The notes under the pieces are model-generated. The model was given only the letters and a program-made list of their open reading frames with translations, made no database searches and was not told the origin of the DNA. A stretch of 64,000 bases of DNA from Sistotremastrum niveocremeum HHB9708 (lineage: Eukaryota > Basidiomycota > Agaricomycetes > Sistotremastrales > Sistotremastraceae), in assembly GCA_001630475.1 (NCBI GenBank), contig KV419409.1:531624-595623 (forward strand), in the 5' to 3' direction. Below, piece by piece: positions 1-11,303 of this stretch. Each line of letters starts with the position of its first letter. The first letter of the stretch is position 1. The position numbers and the translations under genes are program-made.

Positions 1-166
1 TTGCTTACTTTGCGAATATTGAGAACTGTCGAAGCAACTGTCCGGTCGATTTTTTTTTCATCCATTGGTTTCCTGAGTGTCTCTGTAAAGTGTCTATCGG
101 AGGAAGTCCCACTCATAATTCATTGCAGTTTATCATTGTCACTATTGGTTGGGTGCGTCATGCTGA

Positions 167-496
167 TCATCTGAAGGTATGCAAAGGAGTGTCCGAGTCG
201 CAATTCGGTGTCTTTCCGCTGGGGCAAGGTAATTTGTCAGCAGGCTCAATAGACCTTGAAGCCGGAGAACTCAAGTAATTGATACCATGATGGATAACGT
301 CGATGGCCCGGTCTCTAAACTGTTTGGTTGTCCTGAAATGCATGTTGAGACCTTCGGAACCAAATAAAATTTTGATGTCAGAAAATATTTTTAAGGAGCT
401 CCCAGCCCTATACCCTATTGACCCGGTGTCTCGGCATTTGCCGGTGCATGCCCCTTGGGCATAGCCATCAATGCAAAAGTATAAGGTGACGGTCAT
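167..496 (-). CDS. Possible small Cys-containing protein, unrecognised
   Basis: A 109-codon open frame on the minus strand begins with an ATG and holds a cysteine-bearing stretch (CIDGYAQGACTGKCRDTG, residues about 8-25). Small cysteine-rich proteins with a CTG-x-C motif are common in basidiomycetes, which is the only reason to list it. No signal peptide is evident and no splice structure could be settled. It may be one exon of a longer gene running off the left edge, or a chance frame. Confidence 0.25.
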   Translation of the reverse strand: MTVTLYFCIDGYAQGACTGKCRDTGSIGYRAGSSLKIFSDIKILFGSEGLNMHFRTTKQFRDRAIDVIHHGINYLSSPASRSIEPADKLPCPSGKTPNCDSDTPLHTFR

Positions 497-1238
497 GTGG
501 CGACGTGCTCCATGAGGTCCGAGGATATAAGGAGCTCGTCATGTCTCGTGTCGGGGTGATAGGGGAGATGATGGGAATAGAAAGTAAGATGGGGATTGGA
601 GAAGGGACATGACAGGGCAAAGTGCAGGAATGGCCGGTGGCTGTGTTTTCTGACGCAGGAGACTCGAATTTGCGGAACGTCTGATAGACAGTGATAGGTG
701 TGGCTCTGGTTCTGGTGGAAGGTGGATTAGAAGCGGATTAGAAGTGGGTGTAGAAGTGGACCGTGAAACGTGCAAGTAAAGCAGAGCGTTACGAGACCGG
801 GCTTCTTTACGAATATATCTGGATTTTCGGTGTGGGATGACGTCGAGCGAATTTATTTGTCAAGAGGAGATAAAGGAGTCTGATGGCTCTGTTGGAATAT
901 AGATTGGGATAGCATCAGGATGCGTGGAAGCACAGCATGCGAGCTCATCGCGAAAACAGTCCAAGTTCAAGATTTTGCGTGGGACGATCGCAAGCATTCA
1001 CAAATTCGACAAGTCGGGCACGTCAGCGTCGGCGACGATGATATAATAAAAACTCTATAAGGTATATTCTACACCACATCTACATTCTTCCACAAGCACT
1101 TCCTTGACGGTGTTCATCTATCTTCTCTTCCAACCCCTCTACTACGAATTCGTCATCTTCCTCTTCTACACCCCGAATCCCACCTTCCCACCTTGTCACC
1201 AATAATTTATTCCAGACCCATCACATCATAATCGAGGA
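497..1238. other. Intergenic, no gene seen
   Basis: No frame with coding character. A TATA-like stretch on the plus strand lies near 1041-1066, but nothing transcribed rightward follows, because the GMC gene comes in from the other side. The block probably holds the 3' end of the GMC gene and the 5' region of whatever lies to the left. Confidence 0.4.
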
Positions 1239-4200
1239 TCACAATCGACTCGGGACTTTTCGCTTCCCCCGATCTACCTTGATGATATCTGCTCCCTAGA
1301 GTACTCTCATCAAACACCACCCACCACAAACTGATAAAGAAAAAATCGTACCTTTTCGCCAAGCGCATAAAGCGTAGCCTGCGGATGCGCCGAAAAGTGT
1401 ATAGGTAATATACTCGCATCCACAACTCTACACCCCCACCGAAACCAACAACAACACAGTCCCAAACGAAATCGTCAGTTCGTGCTGAAGAAGGAAAGGG
1501 AGGGACGAACCGGATGTTACTCGTCCCATAAACTTTTAATCTCTCATCCACCACACCCCCATCCCTCCTCGGGAGCATACTACAGCTCCCAATCGGATGA
1601 TGTCCGCTCTCTACCAATTTCTTAATATACCCTTCCAGCCCTCCCCCCTTCCCTCCCTCTTTTCCTCTGCCTTTTCCTCTGCCTTCACCGGCGCTGCCGC
1701 CCGAGCCGACGCCAGAGGCGAGTTCTTCGGCCGTGGGATGGGATGGAGAAGAGATTAGATCTCCAAGCGGAGAAGTCCCCGCAACACGATGTGCGAATCG
1801 TACTCCATGCGCTAACATCGTCATATCCGAAGGATGTGACAGAAAAGCGGGATTAATGACAGGTCTCGCTCTCGATTTCTTCGACGAAGCGTGCTACATC
1901 CATTATCAATATCAGCTTCAATTTAGGAAAAGGAAAGGGGGAGGGACGTACGACGGAGCCTTTTGATAAAGCATGCATGAGCACAACGAGAATCGATACA
2001 TAACGTCCCTCCTTTTTCGGCGGTCCAGCGCCAAAAGCACAATATTCCGGTACGTGCATCAATCTATTCATTATTTGTGGTCAATAGTGGCTCTAATTGT
2101 AGATTCGTGGGAAGGACAGGGAGGAGGGGGAAGAGGAGAGACGAAGGGACGGAAGAAAGTGAGCGGATGAGGAGGAAAACGTACTCGATATTTGCGTGAG
2201 TTGGATCTTCAATCCACCGTCTCTGAATCTCATACCTCTTCCCCTTCCCTCCCCTCCCTCCATTCCCTGCAGATAATCGGACTGGATCGATCGACCGTGC
2301 GACGGCGGATATTTGTGGGGGTGTCATTAGGTGTTGCAGGGGCAATAACGAGAATGCGGAGTGGATTGATGCGTATTGGCCTTTTCGAGTCTTTTGGCTA
2401 TCGTCACATCGCGTTAGATTCGTGCTCCCTAAGTGAGGAGGGAGGGAGGGAGGGGGACGTACTAATATTCGAGTTCTTTTGCGGCGAATGCGGGATCGCG
2501 TAATAAATCCCCCGTTATCGTCTTCGAATCTTTAAGCTCATAACTCATCGGCACAAGCGGATGATCCTACACCCCCATCGAAAACACCCAAATTAGTCCC
2601 AACTCACACAGAATTGAGAAAGAAGGAGGGGGAGGGCGTACTTGGAGATTTTCGCCTACGCCAGGTAAATCGACGAGTGGAGTTATACCGAGTGACTTCA
2701 AGAGGGATGGGGAACCGATCCCGGATTGTTCGAGGATGACGGGGGACATGTATGAGCCTGGATGGTGTGAAAGTTAGTTCTGCTTAGCTAAAGCCCAGGC
2801 GAAGGACAATGGGAAAGGGGATGCCGATGCAGAAGCAGAAGAGGAAGGGAATGGATGAAGGTGACATGTGAACGCGAAAGCGAAACAGAAAGAGGAAGGC
2901 GGAAAGGGGGGGTAAGAGAAAAGCTAGAGAAATTCCAGGAAAGCGAAAGGCGAAAGGCGAGGGAAAAAGTGAAGGCGCAATACGAAGAGCAAGGGTGAAG
3001 GGCTAATGACCATAGGCGAAAGACGAAAAGAGACGGCAAAGAAAGAAGGAGGGCGATCCCAGAAGCGAAAGAAAGTGTCAAAGTAGGAAGACGGAAGACG
3101 GAAGATGGGTAAAGGATAACAAGGAGAGCGCATATACATACCCCCCGAAAGAACAACCTCTCCATCCCTCTTAACACCAACAACCCACTTCTTCCCTTCC
3201 TTCCCCTCCCCACCCTCCTCTCCTCCATCCTGAGCATCTCCAAATTCAAACTCAACACCCACCGCCCTTGCCTCCCCCTTCCCTCCTACATTTCCCTCGC
3301 TCCGCTCGGGCCCGTCGAGAAGGATGCGCGTAACATGTGCTCCAGTGATCAAGTGCAAATTCGAAGATTGGGAAGAAGGCTCGTAATATGCGCTCGTGGC
3401 GTTACTCCTCGTTGCGCTTTTGGGATCGATTGATGTTACTAGTGTGAAGTTTCCTGTGTTAGCACCGGAGCCCTACACATCACCTCATCAGCCTCTCATC
3501 ACGAAGGGATAACACAGCGACCAAGCGACCAGAGAGATGGAGGAGGAGGGGGGGGGGGAAAGGGAGGAGGACCTACAGAAGACGGATTAGAAGGAACACC
3601 CAATCCTTCTAACGCTCTAAAGAAAGGCCGATGCGTATCCCCAAACCACGGTACATATCCCAACTTCACCCTCCCCTCACTCGAATGAACACCTTCATTC
3701 GCATCATACGCCGCAAGATCCTCTTTCTCCTCCCTGCTTCCTTTAACATAAGCCTCCGGCATTGACTCCGATCTGAGAAAGTAGGGTAACCAGTCTTCCC
3801 AACTCCACCCTTTGTTACCGAGTTCGACCAGAGCTGCGTAATCGGCTTTTGATGCTCGAGCCCATGTCATGCTGTTTATTGTTGATGTGCCGCCTAGAGT
3901 ACGACCGCGGGCTAGGGGGAGGATGCGATTATCCAGATGAGTCTACGATCATAAATTAATGAGTTAATTGTTAGCATCGGTGGGGAAGGGGAGAGGGGTA
4001 CCTGAGGAGTAGACTCGAACATCCAGTCAAAAGAGGGATCACCGAGTGTCTTGCCAAAGTATCCGGGAATCGTAACGCGTGGATCATCTTTGTGGTATGG
4101 ACCAGCTACATTCAGCCATCTCGAAGTCAGATCAGAGAAGGGGATGAAGGAGAGGGATGGGTACCTTCGATGATTCCGACTTGGACAGATGGATCTTCAG

Positions 4201-4371
4201 CTAATCGAGCTGCGACGACTAGACCTGTTGATCCGCCTCCTATTAATATTCATCGATAGAGTTGATTAGGGCTGATCAGGGTTGGGTTAAGGAGGGGGTG
4301 GATGGCGTACCGATAACGATGTAGTCGTATGTGCGTCGAGTGAATGATTCTGGATTCGAATGGTGTGGCAT
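1239..4371 (-). CDS. GMC family flavoprotein oxidoreductase (FAD-dependent alcohol oxidase/dehydrogenase type)
   Basis: Start codon at 4371, stop at 1239, roughly 11 exons. The N-terminus reads MPHHSNPESFTRRTYDYIVI and then, across an intron, GGGSTGLVVAARLAEDPS: the ADP-binding Rossmann loop for FAD. GMC signature 1 follows (GRTLGGTSTINSMTWAR near 3840-3910), signature 2 around 2700-2755 (ILEQSGIGSPSLLKSLGI) and the C-terminal catalytic block HPIGSCSMLPR, then VVDASILPIHFSAHPQATLY, with the two catalytic histidine positions. The family oxidises alcohols, aldehydes or sugars with FAD. There is no secretory signal peptide, so an intracellular enzyme is more likely than a secreted aryl-alcohol oxidase. 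All splice joins checked keep the frame, so the gene looks intact. The substrate cannot be told from sequence. Confidence 0.93.
2762..3140 (-). other. Unusually long purine/pyrimidine-biased intron of the GMC gene
   Basis: This intron is about 380 bases, against 50-90 for the others in the gene. Its plus strand is almost all purine, with repeated GCGAAAGG-type units (for example 2936-2965). On the sense strand it is a long polypyrimidine tract. No coding frame is conserved in it. Confidence 0.6.
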
Positions 4372-6360
4372 CGCGTCTTGCTAATGCTCTCCCGTCCCTT
4401 AACCGCCTATCGGGCTCAATCGCTAATACGTCGATAACAAGAGCGTAGTAATGAGCGTAAAGGACTCAGAGAGTCAAGGTAAGAAGGAGAGCGAGCGAGT
4501 GAACGAAAGAGGCGATCTCCCGAAATTTTTTGTGTTGATCTCGATCTTGGAGAGTTCGATCTTCATTCCGATTACCGTATGTGCTATCATATCGCGCAAT
4601 TCCACAAGAATCAGATCGCAATCGTATTCCCATGCCGGGCGACGTGGCCCTCGGCATCGATATCGGTGTCTTAACATTTACTGGCTCGGGACCGCAAGGC
4701 GATACGTGGTTTTTAGAGGCTGGATTGGTGGATGGGAATCGTCGATATGGTGCGCTGGGCTGGGCATGGAAGATAGAAGGAGCCCTCGACGTCAGATTGG
4801 GCGGGTTGTCCCGAGTCGTTCTCAGCTCCTGAACTCCTAGGAGCTCAGCTCAGCGCATGATTGTCGATATTGGGATCGGGGTCGGCGATGAAGACGAGTG
4901 AGGAAAAGTGGGAGCTCGAACTGGATGGAACGATGAGGTCGGTGGGTTTATAGAATGGGTTTAAGATGAGCTCACTATATCCATCTCTTCCTAGATTCTG
5001 CGAGTCGTGGAGATTATGCTGGTTCCTGTATCATCAATATTGGCCGTTCGTCGCATTAGGGAACGGAGAGCTCGAGTTGGCGATAACGATGCGGAGGAGG
5101 ACTGGTTATAGCTGTGGAAGTTCAAGGAGAGGAGGTTTACGTCTTCGTTTTCGTCTTACGTCCAAGCTGGACCCTTTCGTACGTACATACACGCCTTCCA
5201 TGAATGCAACCTCATCCAAATCTATTCTGATCTGAGCAGGTAGCAGGTCATAATTCGGATTCTACAACCCAATCTCGAACTCGGACACAGCTCATCTACT
5301 GTATCGATATATCCTCCACTCGCCGGGCGAAGAGGACGTCAAACATACCTTTCTCACCTATCCGTACAGCATGATACACAATCACCATCCTCATCCTCAG
5401 CCTTTTGCCTTATGCAACAACTTCTCCTTATCGTCCGCAGAAGACCGAAGGCCCCGATGCCACAGCTCACCGTTCACGGCTCTCCTCAACAGATCTTCCC
5501 AAAGCTCAACCACCACCCTAATCTCACCTTGTACCTCCTCGTACCTCCCTACTCCTTACCCCAAATCCGCACGCATCGTCCCCGATATCTACTGGTATAT
5601 CGATATCCTATCATTTTGAAGACTCAGAAGCCCTCCCCAGTCCACCTCAGACTTCGACAAGATCAGCGCTCAGCAAGTACCTACTTACACGAACCCTAGC
5701 CTCGGCCCCAACCATAACAAAATCTACTATCACAGACCTGGACCCTCAAGCTCTCTCACTCGCCCAGGATAGCGCTCGAGTCTTCGACCTAGACTCTCTC
5801 GTACGTACGTACACCCCTTCCACGACGAATGCAACGAATCACGAGCAGCTTTCAAAATGTCTCAAGTACCAGTACTGGTATGTTCTGTCGCACACGTGTG
5901 CATGCACGAAAACGTCAATTGCAGTCCCCTTCCTTCCTTTCGAATTCCTTGCCGGGAACATATAGTATCCACAGGACAAACTTGACTCGCACCTTAACAA
6001 TGCAATGAACTGCATTAGTATTGATACGTTCCCTCTCGTACTCTCAATTGCCTATCCTGTCCTCAATATTCGCGGAAACATCGAATCCTTTAAGAGCGCC
6101 TCGCATATACCTTTCCGGGCTTTCCCCGCCATGTCCTCATTAATATTCCTCTCCTAAATCCGTATTCATCGTTTCCAATATCATCTCCATCTCCTGATCT
6201 TTTCAAGGACTCGGGACTCGGAAGGAGTCAGAACTCGGGCTCAAGAACCGTATCACTCGACAATGAATTTCTTGAACTCTCCGCCTCTTCGCCTAAGGCG
6301 CATCAAAATCCCGAGACCCTAGCGATCATTCGGCCATCAATATTCTCTTTACTCGTACTT
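4372..6360 (+). other. Unresolved region with coding-like pieces
   Basis: Several short open stretches on the plus strand look coding but could not be chained: one opening with MPGDVALGIDIG at about 4632, one at about 4966-5190, one at about 5270-5620 (HLLYRYILHSPGEED and on), and one at about 5700-5830 ending SARVFDLDSL. Two places, near 5180 and near 5797, share the reading VRTYTPS followed by NAT, or alternatively two very similar splice donors (GTACGTACxTACAC). This could be one intron-rich gene, two small genes, or a decayed gene. I do not recognise a family. Confidence 0.25.
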
Positions 6361-6889
6361 CACTTGTGCTTGGGATCGAGTCTAATTATCTCATTCGACC
6401 CGGTGAAGAGTCGAATCGAAGGACGTAGAGTCGAATCGACGATAAAAGTGTGGGTTTTAGGATTGGAAAGGGATTGGAGTCGTAGAAATAGAAGAGAATT
6501 TGATATTTTAGAATTTTGAAGTCGATTTTTGATAGATCGATATCTCGCCAAGCACGACGAAGAGACGCGATAAAGGCCTTGAAAGGGGTCCTCTGATAAT
6601 GCCTAAGCTGCGTCGGGCAGTCTTGAGGTCAAGCAGGGATTTTCTTGTCCAATATTGTCTCTGTTCTATGTAGAGCGCATATATGATACCGTTGGACGTA
6701 TTCCTACTTACTGTAAATAGTTTATATACGGTTTACCGTTTGCGACCTCTATGACATATCTCATGAGTAAAGTGATTCCCAAGTCGTTCCTTACACAGAT
6801 CGGTGCATAAGTAACAGAGATTGATTGCTCAGAGATACCCAAATCCAGACCAACCAGATGGTATGATCCAGACGAACGGTCCCGGACGA
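6361..6889. other. Intergenic, no gene seen
   Basis: Between the unresolved region and the stop of the minus-strand regulator at 6890. Short frames exist on both strands but none shows coding character. It probably contains the 3' untranslated region of the gene to the right. Confidence 0.4.
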
Positions 6890-9093
6890 TCATGAGAATT
6901 TACGTAACTTATGTTGATTGCCGGGGGGAGGGAGAGCGTTGTACTGATACAGATTCGGAGAAGCGAGCGCTCTCTCAATCTTATGCGTCAGATCCCTTCG
7001 GCTCAGCTGTTCACCAGGCTGAACAAGTTGATTCTCGACACATATCTCTGTGAGCTCCTTCTTTAATTGCTCTTCCGATTTTTTCCTCGATCTATCCAAA
7101 AACAAATATCAGTGTTCTCGTTGTTGACTGCAAAGAACGAAGAGGAAGTACATTAACTTCTTCGCAGCCAGCATGATCAGCTCGGCTTCGGGTAGCTTTC
7201 GATTGTTAGTTTGCTCGTCCGTTCCCAGAGTCTGTTCGATTGCTTGTTGGAGGAATTTAAGCGTTTCTTTTTTCTTCTCCCTTGACCTCGCTTGATTATC
7301 CATGAGCTGTTTCCTCTTATCGGTTGCGCTCTCGGCGAGATCTTCGTCCATGGAGTCATCTTCCATTAGTTTGCTCCAGCTACCCTTTCGTTGAACAGTT
7401 GCGCCGCCGTCTGAGACAGATAGGCATCAACGTAAATTCCAAATTGCTAGCAATGAGAAACGTACCCGGTTGCTTTCCGATTGAGAGAGGAAGAGGGGAT
7501 GGCCGTGGCACACCAGGAAATCCGCTGAGTTGTGCACGAAGGGCAGTAGAAGCACTAGAAACACCGGGGAAGGTCGTCACATCGCCAGCATTATGATCGT
7601 ACTGCGTGTTGGAGGGATTAGCGGTCGAAGAATTATTGGGCCATCCGGATCTTGACGAAGATAATCCTTGAGGACCCGGGAGCGTGTTAAGCCGCTTAGT
7701 AGATCGAGGATTATCGGGAGATTGAGCAGGCCATGCTGTGGGAGTTGAGACCCCGAATTGCGATTGTTGAGTATTGGAAAGCGGGGGAAGGGGATGTTGG
7801 GGTGATGTGGGTCCGAAAGGAAGAGGTACGCCATTGGTTCCTCCACGGAGAGTATTGCGAGTAAGGGTGTCGCCGTGTCCAGTTCCTGCATATCCCTCGC
7901 TGTACGCCTGACTGCCAAAAGAGTTGATTTGACCAATATCTAAGCCCAGGTTGTTTGGCGAGAAGGTGTCGGTGCGAATATTTGATGTGTTGGATCCGTA
8001 TCCGAAACCTAATGTCGGATGGAAGCTTTGTCCCGCGGCTAGGTTCGCCTGTCAGAATCTAGTCGAGCGTAATATGGAAGTACTTACGCTGAGTTTGACC
8101 AAAGCCCGGATTGCTGTTACTAGCGATTCCGAATGAAGAGTGGTTGCCTGGAATGGTGTTTGAGTTCGTCAATCCGAAGCCTTCACTAATTCAGGGTCAG
8201 GAGAAGAAAGCTCTCGATTCGTATTAAACACTGACGAAAGGATACTGGTATCATGCATCCTGGGAGGCGAGTTACTCACCCCACGTGGGGTATTCGCAGC
8301 GATCATATCCCAGGTGAGCATACCAGGCGACGTTCGGAAATACGGAGGCGTCTGGTGTTGATAGTTCCCAGACGAATTTGTATTCCCATACACTTGCCCC
8401 GGAGAATATTGCCCATACTTGCGTGCTTGTTCGCCAGCTCCAGCATGGCCGTAAAAATACGAGTCGCTGGAGCTTGGATTGACTGGATAGGGTATGTGAG
8501 CAGAGGAAAGAGCACCGCCGTGACGAGCTGGTGAAGGGTTGGTTTGGAAAGGGGTATGAATGTCTGGGGACTGTGGATGCTGGAAGGTGGGGTTTGGAGG
8601 CGGATACGATGTGCTACCCGTAGGCCCGTTCTGATCGAGACCAGAGATACCACCAATCTCAGAGTCAGGTGTGTTATGACGTTCTGCGTGACTAAGCTTT
8701 GATGAACCGACAATCGGTCCAAACGCTGAGCCGGAATTCCCCCAAAGCCCTCCCCGCGGAGAGGGGATCTGGGACCTTGGAGTCCTGAGGCTCGAGGAAT
8801 CATCCGACTCAGAGAATACCGAAGCGAAAGAATGCCCCAAATATCTCTCCGGTTGGCTAAGATGATTGACGTTAGAATCGAAGCCTCCGACAACACCGGG
8901 ACCATTCTGGCCTCTGGCCACTCCGCCTGGGACAGGCGAAAATGCTAGCAGTTGATCAGTCACGTAGAACGCAGCCGACTATGGAGTATGACGACCACGC
9001 ACAGGTGCGACTCTTTAGAGTTTCCGGTATGAATTCCCTCTTAGGGAAATTTGCAGCAAATGAGGTCTCCACAGAAGTAGAGTTCGCCCTCAT
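6890..9093 (-). CDS. Putative regulator: long low-complexity N-terminus, basic helical C-terminus (bHLH-like, weak)
   Basis: Start ATG at 9093 (MRANSTSVETSFAANFPKRE); a first intron of about 60 bases joins it in frame to a long exon. The first ~400 residues are rich in Ser, Gly, Pro, Asn and Gln and look disordered. The C-terminal ~130 residues change character: an acidic start (DDSMDEDLAE), a basic helix (DNQARSREKKKETLKFL), a loop, a second helix (RKLPEAELIMLAAKKLM), then a charged helix and the end HKLRKFS. Basic helix-loop-helix is a topology that suggests DNA-binding bHLH proteins, but the usual His/Glu/Arg contact set is not clear, so the assignment is tentative. At least four introns; one splice choice near 8150-8290 is uncertain. 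It starts only 98 bases after the stop of the upstream same-strand gene. Confidence 0.7.
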
Positions 9094-9191
9094 CGAGTCC
9101 TGGGGTTCGTTCGTTATTACATCAGTACGTAAGTCCGAGGATAGACGGCTCTCTTCGCAAGAAGAATTCCAGATGATGACTTTTTGAGTGA

Positions 9192-10700
9192 TTAATAATA
9201 AATAACGATGATAGCGTAGTATGAATGCGACGAACCTTTTTTACCATCGATGATTCGACCAACAGGCTGCATGAAATGTTGGAAATACTGATAATCCTTG
9301 GCTTCCGATAGACCATACTCCAAAATCTTATGAATAATCAGTCTTCCCACTGTCACTCAATAGTCTGATCGACGGACCTTGCAAACGATGGCAACTTCAT
9401 CGTCGTGAATCATCACGATGTCCGCATCGCTTTCCTGATTGTTATGTGGAACTTTCGTCAGAGAATGATATTTGTGCTATGGCTGACTTACAGCTAAGTA
9501 ATGATCAAACAGTTGGTCGTATAAAGTATGAGACTGATGAGCCAACTTAGTTGAAGTCGGAGTCGGAGTCGAAGAACCGGAAAGACGTGCTCACCTTATT
9601 CATCGGAGGAAAGTTCTCCATGCATACAGCCTGACGAACTTGATCGTTGTCATCTTCGTCTGCTTCCGGTAGTGAATGTGGTCCAGCATTCGCTTTGATC
9701 TTCAACGGCCAACGCGATCTTTCTTTGAATCGCCACCCCTTGATAAAGACAGTCTGATCACGGTCGACTAGAGCAGCTTCTTCTCCCCATGGAAAGACCT
9801 GTCTTGGAGGGCGCATGCCATTCAAGATTTCTGGACCACACTTCATGTCGGGTGCAAGCTCGTGTCGCCTTTCGCTGGAGATAGAGGCGCTAGCACCTCC
9901 CTCCACCTGGAAACCAACTTGAACACGAGACTGTCTTGCTTCAAAAGTAGCGACCTCCCAGCTTCGAGTGTTATAGCATCCAGTAATGAAGACCAAACTC
10001 TGCAGAGGGACAGAATCTCTCATCGTCTCTCGAAGAAATTCTTTCCATACATCGAGGTTGGCTAGCAGGTAGTCCCTGAGAAGGGCATCGTACGGCTTTT
10101 TCATGTCGTATGCGACGGAATCTCTGGTAAGTAAAGCAGCACCTTCCTCGCGTATGTTCGAGAGTGATAGCCCTCCACCAACGAGACTCGCGATAGAACT
10201 GACCGTGCGAGAATATATTGGGGAAGAAATTTAGCACAAAACAGCGACTTACCCCGATACTTCGACTGACGCTGCACTCTCTCGTCGTTTCTTGTCAACA
10301 AAGATCTTGTCACCTTGTTGAGGATCGATAGATATGAACCTTGCTCTGTTCGTCACGCCGTTTGGACAGAACGGTTGGTAATTCCCTGGAAGCTCGGAAT
10401 TCATATCTCGATGCTCAGGGGCGTCTCGAGGAAGCGTCACATTGAATAACCTGATAAATCGACCGGCATCGCTAAGGTTATAATAGTCTCACTGAGCACG
10501 AGATTTTTTCTGAAAATCAAGAGGACGTGCCTCAAGTAACCCCCATCCCCCGGACCGGGGACATAGGTATCTGGATTCGGACTCCAAACCGGAAACCCTC
10601 TTTGGTGATACATCAGATGTTTCGCAAAAATGTACGCCGGGCGGGTCAGTTGACAGGATATCTCTGAAGGAGGGAGCGCTGTAAGCTGCTCAACCTCCAT
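9192..10700 (-). CDS. Basidiomycete-type protein of unknown function, paralogue of 45849-47358
   Basis: Start chosen at 10700 (MEVEQLTALPPSE) because the paralogue on the right begins MEVEQLTAH at an ATG preceded by stops. Landmarks in order: FPVWSPNPDTYVPGPGDGGY, then FIRLFNVTLP, FISIDPQQGDKIFVDKKRR, TGCYNTRSWEVATFE, VFIKGWRFKERS, an acidic run, and a tail MIHDDEVAIVCKV followed by a short last exon ending at 9192. No transmembrane segment or signal peptide. I recognise the WSPNPD...GD...LFN arrangement as a hypothetical family expanded in mushroom-forming fungi, but no function is established that I can state. Its first intron uses a GC donor. It lies beside F-box copies on one side and the putative regulator on the other. 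Confidence 0.85.
10472..10530 (-). other. GC-AG intron in the unknown-function gene
   Basis: The exon ends TTACTTGAG and the intron starts GCACGTCC and ends CCTTAG; the join gives Leu-Ser-Asp-Ala-Gly-Arg-Phe-Ile in frame. The paralogue at 45849 has the same intron position and phase with a normal GTACGT donor, which confirms the boundary and marks the GC donor as a change in this copy. Confidence 0.8.
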
Positions 10701-11303
10701 CGCCTGAGCTGTCCTGCGGCGGATCATGATGCCAATGGTACGGAAAAGGTGGGGAGGTCAGATCTTGGGTCGCAGTATACGCCAAGGTATATATATAGGT
10801 TAGCTGAAATACATACATTGCGAGCGGGTGCACTTCCGTCGTGGTTGAACAACTTGATGGCATGGCTGTGAACCGACCAGCGGTGCGTCAACTGTTGAAG
10901 TACACGTACCTGAGTCCTTGATTTCGAGTCGGATGCAGCCGGTGCACTGGCGCCAGCGCTCGTGTCAGTCGATACTATTATTATATCATAGTAGGACTGC
11001 AATATTTCGCCGTATTTAGAATACAGGTATCGCCATAATGGTAATATTGAAGTCTGCTTTATGGAACGAATATTAATGATGTTCGGGCTTGAATCCCCTC
11101 CATATACGACAACTAACGAGCGGCAGTTTTCTCCGCCGTGAAACCGTAGTTGAAGCACTCGGGGGTCACTGATCGAGGAATCTCTTGAGCTGCGTATACC
11201 TCGAGGCCTTGTGACTGTCCTCACACATCATCAACTTCAATATATCGAAATCGGCTCAGGTCCAGAATCGATGTCAACAATGAGGTACGATAAACAGCTG
11301 ATT
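10701..11303. other. Intergenic; doubtful 166-codon minus frame only
   Basis: Lies between the unknown-function gene and the stop of F-box copy 1. A minus-strand open frame (10724-11224) runs into the start of the unknown-function gene. It has no recognisable motif and is not seen near the paralogue, so I regard it as probably non-coding. The region should hold the promoter of the 10700 gene. Confidence 0.4.

Noticed and set aside
10724-11224. 166-codon open frame on the minus strand
   Set aside because: No motif, runs into the start of the unknown-function gene, and has no counterpart beside the paralogue at 45849.
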